From the NCBI GenBank assembly GCA_937983055.1, contig CALJLA010000093.1, positions 1 to 13,561 on the forward strand: 13,561 bases of DNA. Direction: 5' to 3'. Positions 1-6,477 of this stretch are shown here, piece by piece. A program made the position numbers and the translations under genes. Position 1 is the stretch's first letter, and each line of letters starts with the position of its first letter. The DNA is from an uncultured Pseudomonadota bacterium (lineage in GTDB: Bacteria; Pseudomonadota; Gammaproteobacteria; Burkholderiales; Eutrophovitaceae). The notes under the pieces were generated by a model. The model saw only the letters and a program-made list of their open reading frames with translations, was not told the DNA's origin and ran no database searches.

Positions 1-56
1 GTCGTCGAGCGCGGAAAACGTATCATGCTGGGTCAGATTTGGGATGGCGGTTGCTC

Positions 57-422
57 CTATGATCTGCTTCTGTCGTCCTGCGCCTGCGCCGGGTGCGCGG
101 TGAGGTCGAGCCCGGCTTCAGCCCGGTCATCGGCCTCGTCCTCGGCCTGCGCCAGCTGCTCGCGCACCTCGGCCTCTGCTTCGTACCAGTCATCTTCCGG
201 TGTGGCGCCCTCGAAGCCGCGCGCTTCGGCCCGGTAATAGGCGGCGGTGGCCACCATGTCGTGCCACTCCTCAGGCGTGAACTGTTCGCTCGGGTCGTGA
301 ATCGTCGGATGGGCAACGCCCTTCGCCTTGCGCACCGTACGGCGTTTGGCGGTGCCCTTCCCGGTGCTCTTGGCGGCGCGCGGCTTGCGCGCGGTCTTCG
401 TCGACGAAGCGGGTGAAGTCAT
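57..422 (-). CDS. DUF2934 domain protein with basic Lys/Ala-rich N-terminus
   Basis: A 121-residue protein. Residues 1-35 are rich in Lys, Arg, Ala, Ser and Thr, like a histone-H1-type tail, which suggests nucleic-acid contact or disorder. Residues about 50-90 (PEEWHDMVATAAYYRAEARG, then a DDWYEAEAEV segment) match the short DUF2934 pattern: an aromatic/alanine helix, 'RG', an acidic spacer, then W-x-EAE. The tail is acidic and low-complexity. The function of DUF2934 is not known. The start is supported by GGAGG just upstream (GGAGGATGCC-ATG). It is the last gene of a leftward group behind the HPF-like gene and a candidate small ORF, so it probably shares the promoter near 997-1037. No membrane segment or signal peptide is visible. 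The family call is by eye and fairly secure; the role is unknown. Confidence 0.8.
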   Translation of the reverse strand: MTSPASSTKTARKPRAAKSTGKGTAKRRTVRKAKGVAHPTIHDPSEQFTPEEWHDMVATAAYYRAEARGFEGATPEDDWYEAEAEVREQLAQAEDEADDRAEAGLDLTAHPAQAQDDRSRS

Positions 423-461
423 GGCATCCTCCGGTGCAGGTCAGCGTGAGGCCGCCGGATT

Positions 462-581
462 TCATCGTGATGACATGCGTCGCGCGCCTGCTGCTCCGAC
501 GGCGTGACGCTGCCGATCTTTGCGCCGCTGCGACGGCATCGTCAAGCCTGGCTGCGCGACGGTGAGTGCCTGCACACTCAT
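462..581 (-). CDS. Candidate small protein, 39 codons, between hpf-like and DUF2934 genes
   Basis: A short ORF starting MSVQALTVAQPGLTMPSQRR and ending in a basic Arg/Ala-rich tail. It begins 20 nt after the HPF stop and ends 39 nt before the DUF2934 start, on the same strand. Its main support is a strong Shine-Dalgarno GGAGGA at 587-592, five bases before the ATG, and the fact that it fills an otherwise empty 179-nt gap between two cotranscribed genes. I recognise no family. The codon signal of so short a GC-rich frame cannot decide whether it is translated. It could be a real small basic protein, a translational coupler, or chance. Confidence 0.4.
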   Translation of the reverse strand: MSVQALTVAQPGLTMPSQRRKDRQRHAVGAAGARRMSSR

Positions 582-601
582 GTCGGTCCTCCGGCGGCGC
601 G

Positions 602-973
602 TTATTCGGCCGCGAGGCTGCGCGCTGAAGACGCGCGCAGATGACGGCTGCGCATACTGAGTTCTCGCCGATGCCGGCGCGCCGCCTCTTCCAGCAGGCG
701 CTTGGCCGAATCGAATGCGTCGCGCAGTGCCGCGCTGGCATCCCTGTGCTCGTCCCGGTTGACGACGATCTGTTCGCCCGGCACATGCAGCACCATGCAC
801 ACGCTGAACCTGCCGGGCTGGTTCGGCTGCCGATGTGTCTGCGCCAGCGTAATGTGGCAGCGCGCCAACCGGGCGTTGAAGTGCTGCAACCGGTTGGCCT
901 TTTCGCGAATCAGATCGACCAGCGCGTTCGAGCGGCCCACATCGTGGAAAACGATCTGTATGGGTGTTTGCAT
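602..973 (-). CDS. HPF/RaiA-family ribosome-associated (hibernation) protein
   Basis: A 123-residue protein of the ribosome hibernation promoting factor / sigma-54 modulation family, short form without the C-terminal dimerisation domain of long HPF. Visible features are the N-terminal strand MQTPIQIVFHDV, a first helix (SNALVDLIREKANRLQ), strand regions around residues 38-70 that include the typical VPGEQIVVNRDEH, and a second helix with the family-like DAFDSAKRLLEE. Family members bind the decoding centre of idle 70S ribosomes. The tail from residue about 105 is basic and variable. The start is supported by GGGAGG at 981-986. An FNR/DNR-type dyad at 1024-1037 and a -10-like hexamer at 997-1002 lie upstream at class II spacing, predicting a start of transcription near 990 with a 17-nt leader. 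Induction under low oxygen or nitric oxide is inferred. Confidence 0.88.
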   Translation of the reverse strand: MQTPIQIVFHDVGRSNALVDLIREKANRLQHFNARLARCHITLAQTHRQPNQPGRFSVCMVLHVPGEQIVVNRDEHRDASAALRDAFDSAKRLLEEAARRHRRELSMRSRHLRASSARSLAAE

Positions 974-996
974 ATTTGGCAGCCTCCCTACGACCG

Positions 997-1037
997 AGTA
1001 TGGTCACGGGCGAACCCGCCGTATTGACCAGGATCAA
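997..1037 (-). promoter_or_regulatory. FNR/DNR-type site and -10 region of the hpf-like operon
   Basis: Read leftward, bases 1037-1024 give TTGAT-CCTG-GTCAA, matching the TTGAT-N4-ATCAA FNR class except for one base in the right half. A CATACT hexamer (4 of 6 matches to TATAAT) lies at 1002-997, its centre 31 bp from the dyad centre. This is the geometry of class II FNR-dependent promoters (site near -41.5). The site is in the 88-bp divergent gap to archease/rtcB. It is badly placed for activating that rightward pair but could interfere with it. Confidence 0.65.
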
Positions 1038-1061
1038 TTCGCGCCACAGGGGACCCCGGCC

Positions 1062-1481
1062 ATGTCGCAGTCTTGGACGCACTTCCGCCACGAGGCCGAT
1101 ATCGGCGTGCGCGGCAGCGGTGCAACGCTCGCCGAAGCGTTCGAGCAGGCAGCGCTGGCATTGACCGCGGCGGTCGCAGATCCGTCCACGATACGACAGC
1201 GGCAAAGGATCGAGATTCACTGCGAGAATGCCGACCCCGAGTACCTGCTGGTGGACTGGCTGAATGCGCTGGTGTACGAAATGGCGACGCGGCGCATGCT
1301 TTTTTCCCGGTACAAGGTGACTATCGAACAAGGTGGCCTGCGCGCGAGCGCCTGGGGCGAACCGGTGGACGTCGGGCGGCACCAGCCCGCGGTCGAGGTC
1401 AAGGGCGCCACGCTGACCGAGCTGCATGTTGCGCGCGATGCAGCCGGCCAGTGGCAGGCGCAATGCGTGGTGGATGTGTAA
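1062..1481 (+). CDS. Archease, RtcB-activating protein
   Basis: A 139-residue archease. It shows the N-terminal HEADIGVRG motif (residues 10-18), whose Asp12 is a metal ligand in characterised archeases. The middle segment is LLVDWLNALVYEM. The C-terminus is VVDV, with Asp138 at the place of the second conserved metal-binding Asp. Archease speeds guanylylation and turnover of the RNA ligase RtcB and broadens its NTP use. The start ATG is preceded by AGGGGA at 1048-1053, eight bases away. The frame is open further upstream but without archease-like sequence. The stop TAA overlaps the rtcB start (TAATG), so translational coupling and 1:1 synthesis are likely. Neighbour and motifs agree, so the call is secure. 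Confidence 0.93.
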   Translation: MSQSWTHFRHEADIGVRGSGATLAEAFEQAALALTAAVADPSTIRQRQRIEIHCENADPEYLLVDWLNALVYEMATRRMLFSRYKVTIEQGGLRASAWGEPVDVGRHQPAVEVKGATLTELHVARDAAGQWQAQCVVDV

Positions 1482-2911
1482 TGGATACGTCACGACTGAT
1501 TCGCAAAGAAGCGTTCGAGTGGGAGATTCCGGCACGCAATGGCATGCGCGTGCCCGGCGTGCTGTTTGCCAGCGAGGCGCTGGTTGCCGCCATGGACGAC
1601 AAGGTGCGTGAGCAGGTGGCGAACGTCGCGCGCTTGCCTGGCATCGTCAAGGCGTCATACGCGATGCCGGATGCGCACTGGGGCTACGGTTTCCCGATCG
1701 GCGGAGTGGCCGCCTTCGATCCAGAGGAAGGCGGCGTGGTATCCGCCGGCGGTGTCGGGTTCGATATTTCCTGCGGCGTGCGCTGCCTGCATACCGCCGT
1801 TAACCTCGAGCAACTGAAGCAGCATCAGGTGCGGCTGGCGGACACCTTGTACCGGCGTATTCCGGCGGGCGTCGGCAGCACCGGGCGCATCTCCCTGCCG
1901 GATGCGCAGATGACCGAGATGCTGGCTGGCGGTGCGGCCTGGGCGGTCGGGCAGGGCTATGGGCGCGCGGACGACCTCGAGCGAATCGAGGAGCGGGGCC
2001 GGATGTCCGGCGCTGATCCGGCGGCAGTGTCCGCCCAGGCGCGCAGGCGCCAGCGCGACGAGATGGGCACGCTCGGCTCCGGCAATCACTATCTCGAGGT
2101 GCAGCGTGTCGCCGCCATTTACGACCAGCCGGCGGCGGCCGCCTTCGGCCTGCGGATCGATGATGTGGTACTCAGCATTCACTGCGGATCGCGCGGACTT
2201 GGTCATCAGATCGGCACCGAGTTCCTGAAGGAGATGGCGCAGAGCGCGACGGGCTATGGCATCGCGCTGCCCGATCGCGAACTCGCCTGCGCCCCGCTCG
2301 ACTCGCCGTTGGGCCGCAAGTATCTCGGCGCCATGCGCGCGGCAATCAACTGCGCCCTGGCGAACCGGCAGATCCTGACGCATCTTGCGCGCGAGGCGTT
2401 CGGCGAGATCTTCCCGCAGGCGGACCTGACGCTGCTCTACGACGTTTCGCACAACACCTGCAAGGTCGAAGAGCATGTGGTCGACGGTCGCCGGCGCCGG
2501 TTGTTCGTCCACCGCAAAGGCGCCACGCGCGCGTTCGGGCCGGGCCACCCTGAGCTGCCCGCGGCACTGCGCCCATTCGGGCAGCCGGTGCTGATCGGTG
2601 GCAGCATGGGCACCGGGTCCTATGTGCTGGCGGGCAGCGGCAGCGGCATGGAGAAGGCCTTCGGCTCCGCCTGCCACGGCGCGGGACGGGCGATGAGCCG
2701 GCATGAAGCGCTGCGCAAGTGGCAGGGGCGGAAAGTTGTCGACGACCTGGCCGGGCGCAGCATCCTCATTCGCAGTCCGTCGATGCGCGGCGTCGCGGAG
2801 GAAGCGCCTGGCGCATACAAGAATGTGACCGAGGTGGTGGACGCGGCCGAATCGGCGGGGCTGGCCATCAAGGTCGCGAAGTTGTTGCCGCTGGTCTGCG
2901 TCAAGGGCTGA
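1481..2911 (+). CDS. rtcB: RNA-splicing ligase RtcB (3'-phosphate/5'-OH RNA ligase)
   Basis: A 476-residue RtcB that joins RNA 3'-phosphate (or 2',3'-cyclic phosphate) to 5'-hydroxyl ends using GTP and Mn2+. Conserved blocks in order: PDAHWGYGFPIGG (63-75), GVGFDISCGVR with Asp95 and Cys98, GTLGSGNHYLEVQ with Asn202 and His203, SIHCGSRGLGHQ with His234, SHNTCK with His324, VHRKGATRA (343-351), GGSMGTGSYVL (373-383), and CHGAGR with His399 at the place of the histidine that carries GMP. It ends in VKG with Lys475. The length and residue numbering resemble the archaeal/long type that works with archease, not the 408-residue E. coli form. The ATG overlaps the archease stop by one base. No rtcA or rtcR is in the window. 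Likely roles are tRNA or rRNA repair after RNase damage; the biological substrate is not visible here. Confidence 0.96.
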   Translation: MDTSRLIRKEAFEWEIPARNGMRVPGVLFASEALVAAMDDKVREQVANVARLPGIVKASYAMPDAHWGYGFPIGGVAAFDPEEGGVVSAGGVGFDISCGVRCLHTAVNLEQLKQHQVRLADTLYRRIPAGVGSTGRISLPDAQMTEMLAGGAAWAVGQGYGRADDLERIEERGRMSGADPAAVSAQARRRQRDEMGTLGSGNHYLEVQRVAAIYDQPAAAAFGLRIDDVVLSIHCGSRGLGHQIGTEFLKEMAQSATGYGIALPDRELACAPLDSPLGRKYLGAMRAAINCALANRQILTHLAREAFGEIFPQADLTLLYDVSHNTCKVEEHVVDGRRRRLFVHRKGATRAFGPGHPELPAALRPFGQPVLIGGSMGTGSYVLAGSGSGMEKAFGSACHGAGRAMSRHEALRKWQGRKVVDDLAGRSILIRSPSMRGVAEEAPGAYKNVTEVVDAAESAGLAIKVAKLLPLVCVKG

Positions 2912-2931
2912 GCGCATCGGCGTTACACGCC

Positions 2932-2961
2932 CCGCGCGATCGGCGCTGACTGGTCGCGCGG
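2932..2961 (+). terminator. GC-rich hairpin after rtcB, possible transcription terminator
   Basis: CCGCGCGA at 2932-2939 pairs perfectly with TCGCGCGG at 2954-2961 (8 bp stem, 14-nt loop), 20 nt after the rtcB stop. There is no T run afterwards, so a rho-independent terminator is only possible; it may instead slow polymerase or protect the 3' end. Confidence 0.35.
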
Positions 2962-2993
2962 CGCAGGTGCCGCCGCCAGCGGCCCCGGGCGAT

Positions 2994-3034
2994 TTGACCT
3001 CCGTCAAGGGGCGGGCGCGCCGGGTTGGTAGCGT
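2994..3034 (+). promoter_or_regulatory. FNR/DNR-type perfect dyad and -10 region upstream of the PRPP-synthetase-like gene
   Basis: TTGAC-CTCC-GTCAA at 2994-3007 is a perfect inverted repeat with the 4-bp spacing of FNR/ANR/DNR sites. TAGCGT at 3029-3034 lies with its centre 31 bp from the dyad centre, matching class II activation. The implied transcription start is about 3041, which is the first base of the ATG. No Shine-Dalgarno is visible before that ATG, so a leaderless or near-leaderless mRNA fits. Confidence 0.65.
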
Positions 3035-3040
3035 GCCTGC

Positions 3041-3979
3041 ATGAACATAACGCACGCAGGCGCGCCGCGTGAATCTGTCCTGATCGCGGGCGACGGTCAT
3101 CCAGGCCTCGCCCGCCGGATCGCGGGACACGTCGGCGTGACGCTGACGCCGGCGGTGATCTCCGCGTTCGCCGACGGCGAAACGCGAGTGCGCATCGATG
3201 CCGATCTCGGCGGCAAGGATGTCTACCTCATCCAGCCGACCTCGACGCCGACCAACGAGCGCCTGATGACGCTCGCGCTGCTGGCCGACGCCGCGCGCGG
3301 ACTCGATGCGGCGCGCATCACCGCGGTCATGCCTTACTTTGGCTATGCCCGGCAGGATGTGCGCAAGACGCCGGGCGAACCGCGCTCCGCGCAATTTGCT
3401 GCTCGGCTGCTGCATGCCGCGGGCGTCGACCGCGCCGTGGTGGTGGAGCTGCACTCGCCGGCGCTGGAAAGTGCGTTCGGCATGACGCTGACTCACCTGG
3501 CGGCGGATGAAGCGTTGCTGCCGGCGGTTCGCGCCTGGGGCCTCGGCAAGCTCACGGTGGTCTCGCCGGATGCGGGCGGGCTCAAGCGCGCGCAGCGCTT
3601 TGCCGAGCGTCTGGGGGCGCCGCTGGCGGTCGTCGCCAAAGTGCGGCCGGCGACCGACGTGGCGTCGGCGCAGCAGGTGCTCGGTGAGGTGCGGGGGCGC
3701 ATCTGCCTGATCGTCGACGACATGGCGAGCACCGGCGGCACGCTCGCGGAGGCTGCGCAAACGCTGACGCGCGCCGGCGCCACCGAGGTGCACGGCCTGT
3801 TCGTGCATGCGGTGATGGCGACCGGCGCCGGCGAGCGGCTGCGCGCAAGCCCGCTCGGCCGCCTGCTCACCACCGACAGCGTACCCGCGCCCGCCATGGA
3901 CGGGCTCGAGGTCGTTTCGCTGGCACCGCTGCTCGCCGCCGCGATCAGCCGACTGTCAGCCGCCGAAAAGATTCTCTGA
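3041..3979 (+). CDS. Divergent ribose-phosphate pyrophosphokinase (PRPP synthetase) homologue
   Basis: A 312-residue protein of the PRPP synthetase family (ribose 5-phosphate + ATP to PRPP + AMP). Family signatures are FADGET (43-48), PTSTPTNERLM (66-76), MPYFGYARQD (97-106), ELH with His138 in the place of the catalytic histidine, SPDAGG (175-180), AKVRP with Lys200, and the PRPP loop IVDDMASTGGTL (224-235). It differs from the housekeeping enzyme: the usual DLHA-x-QIQGFF is ELHSPALESAF, and DDMIDTAGT is DDMASTGGT. It is therefore probably a paralogue with changed regulation or substrate use and not the essential prs; I leave the symbol blank. No ribosome site precedes the ATG, but no better in-frame start exists. 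A TraR/DksA-like gene follows after 26 nt. Induction by an FNR/DNR-type factor is inferred from the upstream dyad. Confidence 0.85.
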   Translation: MNITHAGAPRESVLIAGDGHPGLARRIAGHVGVTLTPAVISAFADGETRVRIDADLGGKDVYLIQPTSTPTNERLMTLALLADAARGLDAARITAVMPYFGYARQDVRKTPGEPRSAQFAARLLHAAGVDRAVVVELHSPALESAFGMTLTHLAADEALLPAVRAWGLGKLTVVSPDAGGLKRAQRFAERLGAPLAVVAKVRPATDVASAQQVLGEVRGRICLIVDDMASTGGTLAEAAQTLTRAGATEVHGLFVHAVMATGAGERLRASPLGRLLTTDSVPAPAMDGLEVVSLAPLLAAAISRLSAAEKIL

Positions 3980-4005
3980 TTGTTGCGTAACGAAGGAGAT
4001 ACGCC

Positions 4006-4395
4006 GTGTTGACGACTGAACAACTGGAACAACTGCGCAGCCTGATCGATGCCCGCCAGAGCACGCTTGCGGACGAGGTGCACCGCGACGCCGAACGCTG
4101 GCGCAACGACAGCGAAGGGGCGCTCTCCGGGCCGGTGACCGACACGGGCGACCGCGCCAGCGCGGATCTCCTGTCCGACGTGGACAGCGCGGAACTGAAT
4201 CGCGACCTCGACGAGTTGCGGCAAATCGAATCGGCGCAGCAGCGCATGGCGGAAGGCCGCTACGGCCAATGCGTGGATTGCGGCAGCGACATCGACTACC
4301 AGCGGCTGCTGGCGCAGCCGGCCGCCCTGCGCTGCATCGACTGCCAGCAGGTCTTTGAGCGCACCTTCCATCAGCCGCCCCGTCACCGCTTGTAG
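4006..4395 (+). CDS. TraR/DksA-family zinc-finger protein
   Basis: A 129-residue protein with GTG start, supported by AAGGAG at 3993-3998 seven bases upstream. The N-terminal half is helical/coiled-coil-like. DTGDRA at 46-51 fits the DxxDxA tip motif with which DksA probes the RNA polymerase secondary channel. The C-terminus carries a zinc finger with Cys89, Cys92, Cys110 and Cys113 (C-x2-C-x17-C-x2-C) after RYGQ. It is shorter than DksA (about 151 residues), so it is a DksA-like paralogue. Likely role: modulating transcription initiation, perhaps under the same low-oxygen signal as the preceding gene, with which it probably forms an operon (26-nt gap). Partner and targets are not visible. 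It ends convergently to the next gene. Confidence 0.85.
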   Translation: MLTTEQLEQLRSLIDARQSTLADEVHRDAERWRNDSEGALSGPVTDTGDRASADLLSDVDSAELNRDLDELRQIESAQQRMAEGRYGQCVDCGSDIDYQRLLAQPAALRCIDCQQVFERTFHQPPRHRL

Positions 4396-4467
4396 AAGGT
4401 ACCCGCGCCCGCCTGAACTTCCAAGGCCGGGTTTCGCCGTGCTCCAGTTGCCGTCTGTCGGAATGGA

Positions 4468-6111
4468 TCACTTGTTGGCGGGTCGGTGGCCGGCATGGCG
4501 TCGCAGACGTTCGAGCAGCGGCGCCCAGATCGCCGCATCGCGTCGCTGCGCCATCGGGCTCTCGCTGTCGATGGCCACCACCGCGCCGAGTTCCGCCGCC
4601 TGCAGCGGCTCGCGCGTGCGCAGCTGGTGATCGAGCACCGCCGTGTCGGCCTCGGACGCGTCCTCGACGCGCGCCTGCAGACGTGTGCGCAGCACGTGCT
4701 CCGGCGCCTGCACGTCGGCAATGACGAACGGCACGCCGGCTCGCGCCGCCAGCGCGCGAAACTGCTCGCGTTCCGCCGCCTGGGTGAACGTCGCATCGAC
4801 GATCACCGGCTGCCCCGCCGCCAGCAGCCCGGCGGCCAGTTCGTGCAGCCGGCCGTACACCGCGGCAGTTGTCGCCGCGGAATACAGGCCCTCGCCGACG
4901 GCGGCGCCGCTGCGTGCCGATGCAGCGAGGCCGTGCATGCGTTTGCGCTCCACGTCCGAGCGCAGGCGCACCGCGCCGGCGGTTTCGACCAGCGTCTGGG
5001 TGAGCGTGGTCTTGCCGCTGCCGGACAGTCCATGGGTGATGACGATAAAGCACGGCGGCGGCCGCGACAGTTCATCGGCGAGTCGCAGGTAGCGATCCAG
5101 CATGCGCAGGTCCGCGGCGGCTTCATCCGGCGCGCTTCGCTGGCGCGCCCGCAGCAGCGCGATCTTGGCCCGCACGACCGCCCGGTACACCAGGTAGTAG
5201 CGCAGCATGCCGGCGCCGTCGTAGTCGCCGCCGGCTTCCAGATACGTGTTCAGCAGCCTTGCGGCGAGGCGCGGGTGGCCCGCCGCGTACAGGTCCATCA
5301 CCAGAAAGCCAGCGTCGTTGATCACGTCGACCCAGCGGAATGATGGATTGAACTCGATGCAGTCGAACAGCTGCGGCCGTCCGTCGATGAGCACGATGTT
5401 GCCGAGATGGAGGTCGCCATGGCCTTCGCGCACCCGGCCTTCGCGCTTGCGGCGTTCGAAACTCGTGTGCAGGCGCGCACCCTCCTCACCGCTCCAGCGC
5501 GCCAGCGCCTCGATCAGGGGCAGGCATGGCGCCGGCGGCGCGCATTCGCGCAACTGCTCGAAGTTCTGGGCCGCCGCCGCGGTGATGACCACGGCCGATC
5601 CGTGCTCGACCTCCGGTCCGGCGATGCCGGCGTCGCGGTGAAAGCGCGCCACTTCCAGCGCCAGCGCGTCGATGTGCTGCGGTGTCAGATGGCCGCGCGC
5701 CAGCATTGCCTGCGCGACTGCCAGCTGCGAAAACTCCCGCATCCTGACCGCGTACTCCAGCGCCTCGCCCTCGCCGCCGATGCTTGGGTCGGCGCGCGTC
5801 CCGTTCACTGCCACCACGTCGAGATAGAGGTTTGGCGCAGTGCGCTGGTTGAGCCGCAGTTCTTCCGCGCAAAAGAACCGACGCCGTTCCAGCGTGGTGA
5901 AATCGAGAAAGCCGAGATCGACCGCTTTCTTGATCTTGTAGGCGAACCCGCCGGTCAGCAGAACGAAGGAGATATGCGTTTCCAGCAGCCGGACCGGCCC
6001 TGCCTCGTGCGGAAAGCAGGCCGGATCGCACAGTGCCTGCACCAGCGCGCGCTGCGCTGCGAGGCGCCGCTCAGTCGCCTCCGGTGCATCGCCTGCGCCT
6101 GTCCGGCGCAT
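4468..6111 (-). CDS. Fusion of phosphotransferase-fold (APH-like) domain and P-loop ATPase/kinase
   Basis: A 547-residue two-domain protein. The N-terminal part (about 40-300) is related to aminoglycoside-phosphotransferase-like kinases: a Lys-rich KIKKAVDLGFLDF segment, the Brenner-type HGDLHLGNIVL with Asp233, and FDCIEFN (249-255) in the place of the metal-binding Asp. The C-terminal part (about 353-547) has a Walker A motif GLSGSGKTT with Lys367, then RSDVERKR, which resembles small-molecule or nucleoside kinases. This architecture is widespread in bacteria and usually annotated 'bifunctional aminoglycoside phosphotransferase/ATP-binding protein'; the substrates are unknown and drug resistance is not implied. 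The ATG at 6111 lacks a clear ribosome site, and no other good start is near. It lies 26 nt after the dodecin stop, so it is probably cotranscribed with dodecin and translated by coupling or a weak site. Confidence 0.85.
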   Translation of the reverse strand: MRRTGAGDAPEATERRLAAQRALVQALCDPACFPHEAGPVRLLETHISFVLLTGGFAYKIKKAVDLGFLDFTTLERRRFFCAEELRLNQRTAPNLYLDVVAVNGTRADPSIGGEGEALEYAVRMREFSQLAVAQAMLARGHLTPQHIDALALEVARFHRDAGIAGPEVEHGSAVVITAAAAQNFEQLRECAPPAPCLPLIEALARWSGEEGARLHTSFERRKREGRVREGHGDLHLGNIVLIDGRPQLFDCIEFNPSFRWVDVINDAGFLVMDLYAAGHPRLAARLLNTYLEAGGDYDGAGMLRYYLVYRAVVRAKIALLRARQRSAPDEAAADLRMLDRYLRLADELSRPPPCFIVITHGLSGSGKTTLTQTLVETAGAVRLRSDVERKRMHGLAASARSGAAVGEGLYSAATTAAVYGRLHELAAGLLAAGQPVIVDATFTQAAEREQFRALAARAGVPFVIADVQAPEHVLRTRLQARVEDASEADTAVLDHQLRTREPLQAAELGAVVAIDSESPMAQRRDAAIWAPLLERLRRHAGHRPANK

Positions 6112-6137
6112 TGTCGTGTGGGCCCGCAGCGCGCCGG

Positions 6138-6344
6138 TCAGCTGCCTTCCAGCAGGAAGGAAATCTTGGCGTTGACCCGGTAGTTCCGGATCTTGTTGCC
6201 CTCGACGGTCGCTTCCATTTCCTTCACGTAGATCGACTTGATGCCGCGCACCGACTTGGTGGCCTCGTTGATCGCCTGTTGCGCCGCGTCTTCCCAGCTC
6301 TTGTCCGACTGGGCCAGCACTTCAATGACTTTGAGCATGGTCAT
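6138..6344 (-). CDS. Dodecin-family protein
   Basis: A 68-residue protein with the full dodecin pattern: short strand LKVIEVLAQS, KSWEDAAQQAINEATKSV helix, then IYVKEMEATVEGNKIRNYRV and ISFLLEG strands. Dodecins are twelve-subunit hollow spheres that bind flavins (or, in some groups, other ligands) and buffer free FMN or lumichrome. Here the flavin-stacking Trp of typical bacterial dodecins (in the RWFEV segment) is replaced by Tyr39, and the usual Gln of the Y-Q-V segment by Arg56, so ligand binding may differ. The first ATG is chosen because GGGAGGA at 6351-6357 lies six bases upstream; a second ATG two codons on is possible. An FNR/DNR-type dyad is upstream and the fused kinase gene downstream. 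Confidence 0.9.
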   Translation of the reverse strand: MTMLKVIEVLAQSDKSWEDAAQQAINEATKSVRGIKSIYVKEMEATVEGNKIRNYRVNAKISFLLEGS

Positions 6345-6413
6345 GGTCTGTCCTCCCGCTGATTGGCGGGGGCGTTGGCCATTTCTGATAACACGGCACC
6401 TCCCCGCGCTTTC

Positions 6414-6455
6414 TCAATACCGTGCTTGAGCGCGCGGGCGGTTGACGTGCGTCAA
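6414..6455 (-). promoter_or_regulatory. FNR/DNR-type perfect dyad and -10 region upstream of dodecin
   Basis: Read leftward, bases 6455-6442 give TTGAC-GCAC-GTCAA, a perfect inverted repeat with 4-bp spacing. TATTGA at 6419-6414 has its centre 32 bp from the dyad centre, the class II distance. The predicted start is about 6407, giving a leader of roughly 63 nt before the dodecin ATG. The dyad is of the same type as those at 1024-1037 and 2994-3007. Confidence 0.65.
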
Positions 6456-6477
6456 AGGCCGGTAGTGCGGTGAGGCG

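Noticed and set aside
1..56. Left edge of the window, sought for a partial gene
   Set aside because: No frame with recognisable content and no signal beyond the DUF2934 stop; too short to interpret.
1655..3808. A 717-codon open frame on the minus strand opposite rtcB and the PRPP-synthetase-like gene
   Set aside because: Its protein is Arg/His/Ala-rich without recognisable domains and mirrors two well-supported genes; typical of antisense frames in high-GC DNA.
4396..4467. Possible bidirectional terminator between the convergent DksA-like and APH/ATPase genes
   Set aside because: No stable stem followed by T residues could be found in these 72 bases.
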